The notes under the pieces are model-generated. The model searched no databases. It was given only the letters and a program-made list of their open reading frames with translations, and was not told the origin of the DNA. Below, piece after piece: positions 16,355 through 26,719 of a DNA stretch of 64,000 nt (positions within the stretch are counted from its first letter, which is position 1; every line of letters begins with the position of its first letter). Origin of the DNA: Pelagicoccus mobilis (lineage in GTDB: Bacteria; Verrucomicrobiota; Verrucomicrobiia; Opitutales; Opitutaceae); assembly GCF_016595505.1 (NCBI RefSeq), contig NZ_JAENIL010000026.1, positions 45,076 through 109,075 of the forward strand. Direction: 5' to 3'. The position numbers and the translations under genes are program-made.

Positions 16355-17404
16355 ATGAGCTGCCCCTTCAATCCGTTTAATCCGGAGGCGCCGAAGGCGT
16401 TTGACGCGATCGTGGGCTTGGGCTTGGCGGCGGCAGGGCGCTGGCTCGAGCAATTGCTGACTCCGAGGGAGTGGGCTCGGCATGTGGACGCGATGGATCG
16501 ACGTTTTGCGCCGGAGAGGGATTTGCCTCTCATTTCGTATGAGGCGCAGCGGCTTGTGCTGCGGAAAGCCTTGGATGGAGTGGCGTTTCCTGAGGTTAGA
16601 CGGGCGCTTCTGGATAAGGAGGAGAGTGGCTTGAAGAGCGATGCTCGTCTCGTATTTGAAAAATTGGCACAGAGCGAAGCAAAGCTGGTGCAGATCGTGC
16701 AGCCGAATCCTGGCTTGCCGTACTACACGGTGAAAGACCTCTACGGCGGTGGCGAGTATCTGTATGTGGATTTTGGGGATCAAGAGCCTTTGGAAGCGGG
16801 AGCTTTGATGTTTGGCCGCTTTTTGGTTCATGAGAATTGTCTGTACGTGATTCCCGGAGTGTTTGTAGGGACGCCGGATGTGCTTGGGCAAATCCAGGAG
16901 GAAATCGAAGAGTATCTAGGTGAGGGGCCGACGAGGATCCCTGCTGCTTTGCAAGAGGCGGTTCCGGAGGTTTGGAACATTTGCGCCCAGATCCAGGATG
17001 AGCGGGATGGTCTAGGAACGCCGCCGGCGCCAGGTGAGGGCGATCCGGTGCAAGAAGACCCTTGCCGGGTCAGCTTTTTCCTTGATGCGGAAAAGCACAA
17101 TGCTGTGGCGGCCTTGGATCGTCATCCGTTTTTCAACCGTTACGAGGGAGAGGTCGTTTTGTTCGAAGGTGAGTCTGAGACGATATTCGATGTCTATGTT
17201 TTGCCCGAGACGGCTCCGCCGATCGCGGCGTTGGAGGGAGAGGAAGAGTTGGAAGGCGCTCCGCCTAGCCAAGGTGAAGTCGTGCGGGTGGGCTCGGTGT
17301 ACGTCGCTCGGGAGAAGATGACGATCACTGCGTTGAACCCGATCGAGATGGAGCTGCTCAAAGGGTTGGTGTTGCAAATCGTGGCTTTGCCGAACGAAGC
17401 TTAG
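16355..17404 (+). CDS. Protein of unknown function
   Basis: 349 residues from the chosen ATG; an in-frame ATG at 16247 would add 36 residues, but a possible promoter word lies between the two. No signal peptide or membrane helix is evident. The N-terminal third is helical and Arg/Glu-rich. The middle is a compact alpha/beta segment (YLYVDFGDQEPLEAGALMFG, CLYVIPGVFVGTPDVLG) and a Pro/Gly-rich linker near residue 228 leads to a C-terminal region (FFLDAEKHNAVAALDRHPFF, GSVYVAREKMTITALNP). I do not recognise the family. It converges with the antiporter gene 16 bp away. Confidence 0.75.
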   Translation: MSCPFNPFNPEAPKAFDAIVGLGLAAAGRWLEQLLTPREWARHVDAMDRRFAPERDLPLISYEAQRLVLRKALDGVAFPEVRRALLDKEESGLKSDARLVFEKLAQSEAKLVQIVQPNPGLPYYTVKDLYGGGEYLYVDFGDQEPLEAGALMFGRFLVHENCLYVIPGVFVGTPDVLGQIQEEIEEYLGEGPTRIPAALQEAVPEVWNICAQIQDERDGLGTPPAPGEGDPVQEDPCRVSFFLDAEKHNAVAALDRHPFFNRYEGEVVLFEGESETIFDVYVLPETAPPIAALEGEEELEGAPPSQGEVVRVGSVYVAREKMTITALNPIEMELLKGLVLQIVALPNEA

Positions 17405-17419
17405 TTCCACACGAGCCGC

Positions 17420-19768
17420 TTAGCTTTGGGTGGGCTGCTCGTCGTTTACGAGTAGTTTGCTTACGTTGTGCAGGCGATCTTCGCACCCCATGAGAAGGAG
17501 GAGGTCGCCTTCGTGCAGTATTTCGTCGGGGCTGGGGCTGACGACGCGTTGTCCATGGCGTTGGATGCCGACGATGGTGACGCCGTGCTCGGATCGAAGC
17601 TGAGTGTCTTTGATGGATAGGCCTTCCCAGGCGCTCATGGGGGGGATGGCTTCCTTGGAGAAGCGGAAGGGGGATTGGGCGGCGTCTGGATCGACTTTCG
17701 CCTGATTGAGATAGTTGCGAGCGGCGGTGATTTGGGACGGCTCTCCGAGAAGAAATAGCTTATCGTGTGGAAAGATTCGCGAGTAGGGTTGGATGTCGGT
17801 CAGGTCGAATCCTCCTCGCTCGATGCCGGCGATGGTGGTGCCGGTCTGGCGCCGCAGGTCGATCTCCTTGATTTCCTTGCCGGCCCAGCGGGAGTTGGAC
17901 GGGATGTCGACCGCCTCTACCTGCACGAGCCAAGGGTCCTTCTGCTGCAAGTTGGTAAGGTTCTTCTCGATACGTTTCTCGATTTGGCTGCGGGACTCGT
18001 TTTCCATCGATTCGACGAAAGCGAGCTCCCAGTTGTTGTGCATATGCACGAGGCGTTTCCAGAAAACGAACCCGAGAATCAATGCCGCCGTGACAAACGC
18101 GATGAAGACGGTGCCGGTGGGGAAGAAGGGAGCGGCTACGATAAGGAAAACGCTGCCGTAGACGAAGAGGAGGAGCAGCAGTATTAGCCCATTGAATACG
18201 CTGCGGAAGGCTCCTTTTGAAAATTGATGGAAGAGGCGTTTGCTCAGGGCGACGTCGGAGAGCAGCAGTACGAGCACGTTGAGGTTGCGCATCGTGTCGA
18301 CGAAGAAGGGCAGGCTTAAGAGGAGGGAGCAGAGGAAGAGCCCTTGCCGAAAGTGCTCAGGCTGGACGGGGATGAAGTCTGGTTTGGAGACGTTTGTGGA
18401 GATAATGGCGGCTCCGATTATGATGGCGTTGATGATGAGAAAGTAGAGGCCGACGCGAAGGATGGGGCCGCGCGCGAGCTTGAGGAAGCTACGGTTGAAG
18501 GAGAGTTCGAGATTGTCCTGCCACTGGGCGTAGAGTTGGGTGAACTCCTTGGCGGCTTTGGGCGAGTGTTTCTCGATCGTTTTGAGGATTGGCCCTGTGC
18601 TGCCGATTAGGACGGGAGTGAGCAGGATGGTGACGAAGGCGACCCCGGAGGCGATGGACTGCAGCTCTGGACTGGTGGCTCCGTACTTCGCTCCGATAGC
18701 GGTGATGACGAAGCTGAACTCTCCGATTTGCGACTTTATGAGGGCGGCCCGTCCTGCGACATCCGCGTGTTGTCCACCGAGAAATAGACCGAGCCAGCAG
18801 GCTACGAATTTGCCGATAATCACCACGACTGAGAGGATGAGGATGGCGGGGGCGTTTTGCCAGAGGGAGGCAGGCTGGATGAGCATGCCGACCGCTACGA
18901 AGAAGAGAGCGCAGAAGAGGTCGCGGAGCGGTTCGGTGAGGTTTTCGATCTTATGGGCGATTCGGGAGCTGGAGAGGATGGCTCCGGCCAAGAAGCCGCC
19001 GAGGGCCCAGGAGAATTGGAATTGTTCGGCGATGAGGCTGACGCCAAAGATGAGGCCGAGGGTTGCCATGGTGACCATTTCGGAGGTGCCGTAGCGGTCG
19101 AGCAGTTTGACGAGGCGTTTTGCTCCGAGTTTGCCGATGAGAAACACCATCACGATGAAGAGGCCGATGAAGAAGGCAGTGCGTCCGAGGGCGGTGTAGT
19201 CGAAGCTGCCTTCAGCGGCCATACCGTTGAGCAGCACGAGCAGTAGGATGGCTAGGATGTCCTCGAACACGAGGATACCGACTGCTTGCTGGCCGTGCCG
19301 TCGGTTGAAGCTTCCGTTTTCGCGCATCAATTTGACGGATACCATGGACGAGCTGATTGAAAGCAGTCCTCCGAGGAACCATCCGTCCATGGTTGAGAGA
19401 TTCAGCCAGGCCGCTGCCTGTCGCCCGATGAAGAGCATTAGGAGGGTTTGCAGCACGAGGGCGCTGAAGGCGGGGGCGAAGACCTGCTTGACTCGTTCGA
19501 TATTAAACTCGAGCCCGATGTAAAACATCAGGAAGACTACCCCCAGTTCGCTTAGGTCCTGTACATTGGAGAGGGTGACGAGGGCGGGCCAAAGATCGAG
19601 GTTGGGGCCGAGGAAGAAACCTGCGAACAGGTATCCAAGAAGTGGGGGCAGCTTTATTTTCGCGCAAATGAGGGAGGCAAGAGCGGCTCCTAGCATAATC
19701 CAAGCGAGATCGGAGAGTATGGTGGAGCTATGTGCGGATGCAGCGAGTGGGAGAAGAGAGGCGAGCAT
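17420..19768 (-). CDS. CPA2-type cation:proton antiporter with two TrkA-C domains
   Basis: 782 residues. An N-terminal Na+/H+ exchanger domain of about 12 helices (residues about 15-390; LPPLLGYLFAGFFLGPNLDL, GLEFNIERVKQVF, FEDILAILLLVLL) is followed by an unusual extra membrane block with four or so helices (about 430-570). Two TrkA-C (RCK_C) domains close the protein (about 600-675, ending FLLGEPSQITAARNYL; about 695-770, with GDLLLLMGCEDRLHNVSKLL). There is no NAD-binding TrkA-N domain. It likely exchanges K+ or Na+ for protons across the inner membrane under control of a small ligand bound by the RCK_C modules. Confidence 0.9.
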   Translation of the reverse strand: MLASLLPLAASAHSSTILSDLAWIMLGAALASLICAKIKLPPLLGYLFAGFFLGPNLDLWPALVTLSNVQDLSELGVVFLMFYIGLEFNIERVKQVFAPAFSALVLQTLLMLFIGRQAAAWLNLSTMDGWFLGGLLSISSSMVSVKLMRENGSFNRRHGQQAVGILVFEDILAILLLVLLNGMAAEGSFDYTALGRTAFFIGLFIVMVFLIGKLGAKRLVKLLDRYGTSEMVTMATLGLIFGVSLIAEQFQFSWALGGFLAGAILSSSRIAHKIENLTEPLRDLFCALFFVAVGMLIQPASLWQNAPAILILSVVVIIGKFVACWLGLFLGGQHADVAGRAALIKSQIGEFSFVITAIGAKYGATSPELQSIASGVAFVTILLTPVLIGSTGPILKTIEKHSPKAAKEFTQLYAQWQDNLELSFNRSFLKLARGPILRVGLYFLIINAIIIGAAIISTNVSKPDFIPVQPEHFRQGLFLCSLLLSLPFFVDTMRNLNVLVLLLSDVALSKRLFHQFSKGAFRSVFNGLILLLLLFVYGSVFLIVAAPFFPTGTVFIAFVTAALILGFVFWKRLVHMHNNWELAFVESMENESRSQIEKRIEKNLTNLQQKDPWLVQVEAVDIPSNSRWAGKEIKEIDLRRQTGTTIAGIERGGFDLTDIQPYSRIFPHDKLFLLGEPSQITAARNYLNQAKVDPDAAQSPFRFSKEAIPPMSAWEGLSIKDTQLRSEHGVTIVGIQRHGQRVVSPSPDEILHEGDLLLLMGCEDRLHNVSKLLVNDEQPTQS

Positions 19769-19877
19769 GTTTCGGCGGTCTTGGCAAAGTGGAACCGTCG
19801 ACTAAGGTACTCGTGCTTGCGGCGTAATCAATTCTCTTTGAAAGGAAAAGCGGGAGGGCGTTCGAGTTGGACTTGGT

Positions 19878-22800
19878 CTAGTTGGGAGCGTTGTACTGGA
19901 CTTCCAGCTTCAGAAGAAGGGTGGTTGCTGGCTCGATGGGACGAAGGTGCAGCTCCCAAAGGCCTACGTCGACGTGCGTCGCTTGTGTGAGTTCGAGAGG
20001 GCTATCGGAGGGGAGACTCCATTGGCCTTGGTTGAACTCCAACTGCGTATCGTGCCAGGTTTTTAGATCCTGGGAATGGAAGCACTTCCAAATCAAGTGG
20101 GGATCGTTTACCTTTAGCAGAAGAATTGATTCGGTGTTTTCGTGAGTCGGTGTCGCTTTAAGGAGTGCGTTCGGAGACTTGTCGCTCTGGCTTGGGTCGG
20201 AGTTCAAGTAGTATTCGAGCCCGTTGGGGCGACCATCGAAATCGCTATCCACGGAGAAAAGCTCATATCCGGCGGAGTGTTCGTGTAGTTTCTCTCGTAT
20301 CCAAACATCGAATGCCCCGGCATTGAGATTGTCTTGAGGCACTAGGTTCAGAATGAAGGCTCGCGAGAAGGAAAGCCCGGTGGAGTCGGTTACTTTTGCG
20401 CGAATTTTGTAGGTGCTGCGTTGCTCGATGTCGAAGGATGAATTGGAAACGAGGGCGTTGTTCGCTATTTCGAAGAGCTCGTTATGGTCGCTGCCTTCGC
20501 CGGAAGCGAATTCGTAGGAGAATGATTCGTATTGATCTGGGTCGATCCCATAGAATGTGGCGAGCGGGGTGCCGCTAGGGGTGTTTGCTGCAAAGATCTG
20601 CGCGGTGAGGCGCAGGTCGGTTGGCGCTTCGGGGAGATTCAGAACAGAGATCGGGATGAGGTCGGTAAGCGAGGCTTGTTGGGAGCCGGTTGCGGTCATT
20701 TCGACGAGTAGCTCCGGGTGCGTCTCGAAATTGGCGTTTTGCTTGGCGTAGAGCTTATTGCCTTCGACTCTGAAGAAACCGTTGTGGTTGGACGGGCTTG
20801 GTTGAGCTAGGGTGAATGATATGGGGTTCGCTAGTTCCAAGTTTGCTAGGCCGATGGTGCCGACCTCTTCGTTGAGGTTGGCATTGTTTTCAAGGATTTC
20901 GGGAGTGGTGACGTAGAGGAAGGGGGTCGTGTCTATCGGGCCTGATCGCTGGTGTAGTGGACTTTGGATACGGTTGTTCTCAGTTGGGATTGGGTATCGA
21001 ATGGCGTTGCCATTGGAGTCGGTGAGGTAGAGGTTGCCGTTGAAATACGAAACTTCCTGTGGCGTTATGGGCAGGGTCAGAGAGTGGGTTTTGACGAAGT
21101 CGCTGTTGTAGATTTCGAGCTTCTTCTGGGCGATGCTATAGAGTAGGGCATTTGTGTCTTGGATGTAGTCGGAGTTGTGGGGAATGCTTCGCTCGTCCCA
21201 GTTTTCAAGATCGGTGGTTTGATATAATTTGTTGTAGGACTTGAGGGTGAGCTTGTTGCTTCCTTGAGGTAAGTGGAGGGTGAGGCTTTCTCGTGGAAAT
21301 GATCGGACTTCTTCCCAGACCTCTTCATCGCTCAATTTGAGGAGCTTGTTGCCCCAGCCGCTTTGATCGGAGTAATAGGCGAGTTTGAGATAGTCTTCTC
21401 TCAAGAGAGCGTATCCAGCGGATGAGAAGGTTTCGTCGGTCGGGGTTTGTATGCTGCGCCATTCGACTGCATCTTTGCTGAGGTACTCGTGGAGGATTTG
21501 GTTGCTGGTGTAGGTGGCGTAGAATAGGCCGTTTTTGTATTCAAGTGTCGGATGTAGGTTTTGCTCCGATTCGCCAGGTTCAGGATAGGATGAAACCTGA
21601 GTCCAGGAGCTTCCATCGGTCGAAGTGTAGACGTCTCTGCCCCGGAGACCGATGAACCGGTCTTTGTATCCAATTAGTGAGTTTATGTATTGGGTTGTGG
21701 TCGTTTCCTGGAATTCGATACCGTCGGAGCTGACGAGGTGGTTCGTTCCATTTGAGAAGAGAACTTTCGAGTCGTTGGCGGTGACGAGGTGGTAGGTTTG
21801 GGAGCCGTCGGTCCATTCTGGCAGGTCGTGTTTGCCTGTTCCCACTTGGAGGAGGCTATTGCTCGTGTAGAGGGTAAAGTGGGAGCCGACGCTGGCGACG
21901 TTTAACCAGAAGGAGTCGAGCGAGCTTAGGGCTTCATGGCTGCCGCTTTCGACAAGCGTTCCCGAGTGGTCGAGCAGAGAGTATTGGCTTGTATCGAAAA
22001 GCAGGATATACTCGTCGTTTGCTGCTAGTCCGGAGAAGAGAATGTCGGTTTCGAAGAGAGTGGTAGGCGAGTCAGCGAGAGGAGCGGTCGACTTTACGAT
22101 TCGAAGTTTGGCGCTGCCTGAGATGGACTCGGGCCAATAGAGCGTTTCTCCATGCTGGAAGGCTTGTTTGCCTGGGGAAATTGGGATCGCGTTGTCTTCC
22201 CAGTCGTTTGTTTCCGGAAGGTAGCGTAGGATGCTGTTGTGGGCCTGTCCGTAGAGATCGCCGTCGATTTCGAAGATCCGGTAGAGGTATTTGAAATTGT
22301 CGCCCTCTGGGATCCTTCCCCAGGACTCCTGGTCATGCGAGAAGCTGAGATAACCGTAGTTGAGGCCGTAGTAGGCGTTTTGATTTCGGAATATTTGGCG
22401 GTAGGATGGGACTTCGCCGTAGAGCGAGGCGGCTTTGTTCCAGTGCCTGCCATCGCTGGAGGTAAAGGTGTTACCGGATGCGTAGATTGTGACTTGTCCG
22501 CCGTTTTGAAAGACGTTGTAGACTCTTTCTGATGACGAACTGAGGGGTAGGTAGGACTGGGTCCAGTTCTCTCCGTCTTCGCTCGTGTGGAGCTGGCCGT
22601 TGGGTTGGACGATTGTTAAGGCGTTGTTGAGGTAGTAGTGCCCTACGATGCTTTCGCCCGCCAAGTTGATTGGCTGCCAGGCGTCGTCATTTTCAAGGTT
22701 ATCGTTTTGAAGTTTGACCCATTCGGTGTCGGTGGAGCCGTCCTGCTTGGTCATGTTTACTTTGAGCCAGTGGTCTAGGTTTGAGGAGGGGGTTCCTTTT

Positions 22801-25800
22801 AGGCTAAGGTTAGATTTGTCCAAACTCAGCCAATCCGGTAGCCCTTCAATTTCCATGTCTGTGTAGCCTTCGATCCTTATGGCTGTATCCAGTTGATGGT
22901 TGCGACTGAATGTGATGACGCTTGGAAGGAAGGTTTGGGGAGCAGGATGAGTTATCTCGACATCATCGACCCACGAGAGCATGTGGAACGGGAGCGTTCC
23001 ACCAAGGCTAAGGGTGTGGGACGTCATTTGCCAGGCAACCGTATGAAGACCCGGCTCGGTTATTTCATATTCCGCCTCTTCCCAGCCTTCGGAACCGAAA
23101 CGTCGGAGTCCGGTGTCCTTGCCGTCGACAAGGAATGAGAGGTTGAAGTACTGGTTGCCTTGTACGTTCCAGAGGAACTTGACTTTCGCGGGGCCAAAGA
23201 CTTGGCCCTCAAGCCGGGAGGATTCGCCCGCTTTCAGGTCGGTTCCCAAAATAAAGGCGGAGTCCTCTCCGTCGGCCGAAGTCTTGGTGTCGAGAACCCA
23301 TGGGATCGTGCCGACTGAATACCACGATTCGGTGGGGCGATCTATCGCATCAGGAAGTCCGTTGGGCGAGGTGACGCTGAGAGAGATGGGCCAAGTGCGT
23401 GCGTCGCCGAATGCGTTGCTTGCTTCGAGGAGATAGGTGCCGTTGTGCAGTACGGAACTGGCGTTTTCCAACTTGAGTGTCGGGGTAATCTGGCCGGGGA
23501 GTGGGACGCCGTCTCTGAACCATCTGAATTGGAGGGGGCTGTGTCCTTCGACGTCGATAGGAATGAGCGCGTCTTGTCCTTGTTCAACAACTACGAGGTC
23601 GGGTTGTTTCGCGATGTATGGGGCTTCTTCGGTGTTCGTGTTGTAGCGAACGTGAATTGGGGCAGAGGTCGTGCTGCCGGCCTCGTTTGTGGCGGTAAGG
23701 GTGTATTGCCCTTCTAGCTCCGGCCCGAATGGGGAGATGATTAGTGCTTGGCTGTTTGAATTCTCGATTGGGCTGCCGTTTCGTTTCCAGAGGTATTCGA
23801 CGGGAATGAGGCTGTCGACGCTTACGGAAAGTGTAACTTGGCTGAAGCTGGAGGTTACTTCTTCGGGTTGTCTCTCAATTGTTGGCGGGACGAGGGCTTC
23901 TGCGAGCGGCACGACTTGGAGTTCGAAAATATCCTTGTAGTTGGTATCCACCCATTCGTTGTCGACCCACCGGTCTCCGACGTAGTGAAAGGTGTAGGTT
24001 CCTTGATCCTCGAGAGTTGTCTGGGGAATGAAGATGCTGGTTTCGCTTTGATCGAGATCTTGGTCGTCTTTCTTCCAGCCTGTTTCGTGACTGGAGTCGA
24101 AATAACTGGATGTGCGGAGGAGAGCTGGTTGTCCTTCGGCGATTCTGAGTTGGCTGCGGTTTCCAATCTGGTTTCCTTCCTCATCAGTATCTGACTCGCT
24201 TGTAGTGCCGCTTTGATACACGGTGAAGTCGGCTAGCCATCCACGGTCGTTTCCGGCGAAGAGAAACTGGTCCTTTTCGAATGTGAAGAGAACTTCATGA
24301 AAACCGTCTGGAATTTGGTAGCTGCAACCTCGCCAGTCGGTCGGTTTGTTCAGGTAAGGCTTCAAGCTGCCTTGCAGGATTCCGTCGACATAGAGTTTGA
24401 GGCCATCTTTCCCTGAGGGGTCGCAGTCAGCCTTCCAGCTGTAGCTTATGGTGCCCGGACCTTCGACACGTGCGAGCAAGCCGGTTTGTTCAGAATCCTC
24501 GATAGCTCCCGATTCCATGGCGAAGTCGCGGTTGGCATGCGGAGGCGTGACTCGATCTTGCAAGCGCCATTGCTTGGTGGCTGGGAGGAGCTGTTTTGCC
24601 CAGAGTATGTTTGCTGAGGATGTACTGATATTGTCAGGGGCAGGTGTGAGGGAGTAGGCGAAGGCCATAGCGTTTTGGCTTGTTGTGCCTGCGGAATTGG
24701 TCGCTCTTAGTTCGTACCTTCCCTGTTCGTTTTCTTCCGCTTCGGGGATGCTGAGACTTGGGGCATCTGCTCCTGCGATGGGTTCTTCGTTGAAGTACCA
24801 TTGGTAGGTGATCGGCTCGTCGCCTATCACTTCGGTGGCGATGTTGATGGTGTCGCCAACGATGTAGTTTTGGGTTCTGAGCGAGGTTGTGAAGATGGGC
24901 TTGAGAGGAAAATGGGGCGTTTTGATCGAGTTTTCCAAGTCAAGCATGCCGGTGGCGATCACTTTGTCTTCGAGGCTCTCGACTGGTTTCGCTCCGGAGA
25001 CGACGCGGTTGATCAAACGGAATGTGTCTTCCTCCGGGTAATGGGCTTTGAGAAGGGCTAAGGCTCCCGAGACATGGGGGCAGGCCATGGAGGTTCCTTG
25101 GTAGCTCGCGTATCCACCTTCTGAATTCACGGTCGAGTAGATTTCGACTCCGGGAGCGGCGATTTCGACGGTTTTCTTCCCATAGTTCGAGAACCAGGCG
25201 AGATTGCCGCGGCGATCATGGGCGGCGACGGAGACGACGCTTGGGAGTTCGTAGCTGGCTGGGTAGGCGGGTGCGGTATCTGTGTTTCTCCGAGAGTTTC
25301 CGGCGGCCGCTACTGTGATGATACCGGCATCTTCAGCCTTCTCGAGGGCTTCGTAGAGGGTTTGAGAGTATCCGCCTCCGCCCCAGCTGTTGCTGGTGAT
25401 GTGGGCGCCCATGTCTGTGGCGTAGTTGATGGCTGTGACTGCGTCGCTCAAGGTGCCCCATCCTCCTGCGCTGAGGAACTTGCAGCCCATCAGCTTCACG
25501 TTCCACGCGACGCCGGAGATGCCAGTCTCGTTGTTGCCTTGGGCTCCGATGGTGCCGGCGCAGTGTGTCCCGTGGGAGTGATCGTCGAGAGGATCTCCTT
25601 TTCCAGTTATGGCGTTGATCCCGTATACGTCGTCCACGTAGCCATTTTCGTCGTCGTCGATATCGTTGTCTGGGATCTCGTTTGGGTTAACCCACATGTT
25701 GTCGGCGAGATCTTCGTGCGTGTAGAAGATCCCGGTGTCGATGACCGCGACGACGATTTCTTCGGCTGAATGCCTAAGATCCCATGCCTCTGGGGCATTG

Positions 25801-26528
25801 ATGTCGATGTCGTCTTGGCCCCCGTGTTGACCTGTGTTGTGGAGGCCCCAGAGGGTTCCGTCTGCGAATGAGGGATCGTTGGGTTCTGTCTGGGTGAAAT
25901 AGAGGTAGTTGGGTTCGATGAAACGGACTCCGTCCAAGGACTGGGCGTCTTCTCTGCTGGCGAGAATCAAGTCGATGCTGTCGGTCGCTCCCGTTTCGAG
26001 GGTGTAGGGGCTGTAGGGAGATTGTTTTAGAGGGACGGGCGCATCTGTTTGCAGATTGGATGGGGTGGCGGTGTAGCCCGGTTGGAGCGAGACGACTACG
26101 TTTCTGGCTAGCGATGCGTGGGAATGCTGTAGCTCGATTGGGCCGCCTTCTGGAAGCGTAAATCTCTCTTCGATGAGAATGCGAACTCCGCTTTCTGAAG
26201 GATCTTCGATGAGCGTTTTTCGGTCTTCGATGTTTTGTGAGCGACGGTAGACTTGGGTTTCAATTATCTCTGCGTCGGGAAAGAAACGCTTGGATTGACC
26301 GTGTATCCAATCTTGAACGACAGGATCTGAAAAAGGGGTTCCGTTAAGCGGCGGCTGGGAAGTTGCGACGATTGGCGGCAGCGCTTGTTCTGGCTGGGAC
26401 GTTTCACCAGCAGTCGGGAATTGAGGTTCAGCGGGAGGCTTGGCGGGCTTCTCCGCCAGTCGCAAGACGAGTATTCCAATGAGGGTGAGGCACAGGCCAA
26501 GGGCGAGGGCTATTCGAGACCTTTTCAT
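19878..26528 (-). CDS. Giant surface subtilisin-like (S8) protease
   Basis: 2216 residues. An N-terminal membrane helix (about 6-24) is followed by a Pro-rich stretch and a propeptide-like region to about 210. The S8 catalytic domain covers about 225-530: Asp in VVAVIDTGIFYTHEDL, His in HSHGTHCAGTIGAQG, Ser in YQGTSMACPHVSGALALL. Three or more Ig-like domains alternate with lectin-like beta modules (about 545-1230). A long stretch (about 1280-1830) bears repeated S-x-DG-x-x-W words such as SSDGRHWNK and STDGSSWTQ, like BNR/Asp-box propellers. Cadherin-like parts and a C-terminal LEYYLNSDPSQ module follow. The triad is intact, so it should be an active cell-envelope protease. No dedicated export gene is adjacent. 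Confidence 0.92.
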   Translation of the reverse strand: MKRSRIALALGLCLTLIGILVLRLAEKPAKPPAEPQFPTAGETSQPEQALPPIVATSQPPLNGTPFSDPVVQDWIHGQSKRFFPDAEIIETQVYRRSQNIEDRKTLIEDPSESGVRILIEERFTLPEGGPIELQHSHASLARNVVVSLQPGYTATPSNLQTDAPVPLKQSPYSPYTLETGATDSIDLILASREDAQSLDGVRFIEPNYLYFTQTEPNDPSFADGTLWGLHNTGQHGGQDDIDINAPEAWDLRHSAEEIVVAVIDTGIFYTHEDLADNMWVNPNEIPDNDIDDDENGYVDDVYGINAITGKGDPLDDHSHGTHCAGTIGAQGNNETGISGVAWNVKLMGCKFLSAGGWGTLSDAVTAINYATDMGAHITSNSWGGGGYSQTLYEALEKAEDAGIITVAAAGNSRRNTDTAPAYPASYELPSVVSVAAHDRRGNLAWFSNYGKKTVEIAAPGVEIYSTVNSEGGYASYQGTSMACPHVSGALALLKAHYPEEDTFRLINRVVSGAKPVESLEDKVIATGMLDLENSIKTPHFPLKPIFTTSLRTQNYIVGDTINIATEVIGDEPITYQWYFNEEPIAGADAPSLSIPEAEENEQGRYELRATNSAGTTSQNAMAFAYSLTPAPDNISTSSANILWAKQLLPATKQWRLQDRVTPPHANRDFAMESGAIEDSEQTGLLARVEGPGTISYSWKADCDPSGKDGLKLYVDGILQGSLKPYLNKPTDWRGCSYQIPDGFHEVLFTFEKDQFLFAGNDRGWLADFTVYQSGTTSESDTDEEGNQIGNRSQLRIAEGQPALLRTSSYFDSSHETGWKKDDQDLDQSETSIFIPQTTLEDQGTYTFHYVGDRWVDNEWVDTNYKDIFELQVVPLAEALVPPTIERQPEEVTSSFSQVTLSVSVDSLIPVEYLWKRNGSPIENSNSQALIISPFGPELEGQYTLTATNEAGSTTSAPIHVRYNTNTEEAPYIAKQPDLVVVEQGQDALIPIDVEGHSPLQFRWFRDGVPLPGQITPTLKLENASSVLHNGTYLLEASNAFGDARTWPISLSVTSPNGLPDAIDRPTESWYSVGTIPWVLDTKTSADGEDSAFILGTDLKAGESSRLEGQVFGPAKVKFLWNVQGNQYFNLSFLVDGKDTGLRRFGSEGWEEAEYEITEPGLHTVAWQMTSHTLSLGGTLPFHMLSWVDDVEITHPAPQTFLPSVITFSRNHQLDTAIRIEGYTDMEIEGLPDWLSLDKSNLSLKGTPSSNLDHWLKVNMTKQDGSTDTEWVKLQNDNLENDDAWQPINLAGESIVGHYYLNNALTIVQPNGQLHTSEDGENWTQSYLPLSSSSERVYNVFQNGGQVTIYASGNTFTSSDGRHWNKAASLYGEVPSYRQIFRNQNAYYGLNYGYLSFSHDQESWGRIPEGDNFKYLYRIFEIDGDLYGQAHNSILRYLPETNDWEDNAIPISPGKQAFQHGETLYWPESISGSAKLRIVKSTAPLADSPTTLFETDILFSGLAANDEYILLFDTSQYSLLDHSGTLVESGSHEALSSLDSFWLNVASVGSHFTLYTSNSLLQVGTGKHDLPEWTDGSQTYHLVTANDSKVLFSNGTNHLVSSDGIEFQETTTTQYINSLIGYKDRFIGLRGRDVYTSTDGSSWTQVSSYPEPGESEQNLHPTLEYKNGLFYATYTSNQILHEYLSKDAVEWRSIQTPTDETFSSAGYALLREDYLKLAYYSDQSGWGNKLLKLSDEEVWEEVRSFPRESLTLHLPQGSNKLTLKSYNKLYQTTDLENWDERSIPHNSDYIQDTNALLYSIAQKKLEIYNSDFVKTHSLTLPITPQEVSYFNGNLYLTDSNGNAIRYPIPTENNRIQSPLHQRSGPIDTTPFLYVTTPEILENNANLNEEVGTIGLANLELANPISFTLAQPSPSNHNGFFRVEGNKLYAKQNANFETHPELLVEMTATGSQQASLTDLIPISVLNLPEAPTDLRLTAQIFAANTPSGTPLATFYGIDPDQYESFSYEFASGEGSDHNELFEIANNALVSNSSFDIEQRSTYKIRAKVTDSTGLSFSRAFILNLVPQDNLNAGAFDVWIREKLHEHSAGYELFSVDSDFDGRPNGLEYYLNSDPSQSDKSPNALLKATPTHENTESILLLKVNDPHLIWKCFHSQDLKTWHDTQLEFNQGQWSLPSDSPLELTQATHVDVGLWELHLRPIEPATTLLLKLEVQYNAPN

Positions 26529-26663
26529 GGCAAGAGTTGAGATGGGATTCCGAGTGAAACAAGAGGTTGAGTGTGCTTAGCACATGGTCCGAAATTGGTA
26601 AATGTGTAAATCGGACGTAAACACGCGTAGAGTGAGGGGGGAGTCGCTTGAACCGGAAACAAA

Positions 26664-26695
26664 AAAACGCGTTCCCAGGCGAGGGAACGCGTTTT
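26664..26695 (-). terminator. Rho-independent terminator after the antiporter gene
   Basis: AAAACGCGTTCCC (26664-26676) and GGGAACGCGTTTT (26683-26695) form a perfect 13-bp stem with a 6-nt loop. On the minus strand the 3' arm runs into TTTTTTT. It lies 25 nt after the stop of the antiporter gene. Confidence 0.9.
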
Positions 26696-26719
26696 GAAAA
26701 TAGGGTGATTGTTTCGCGA

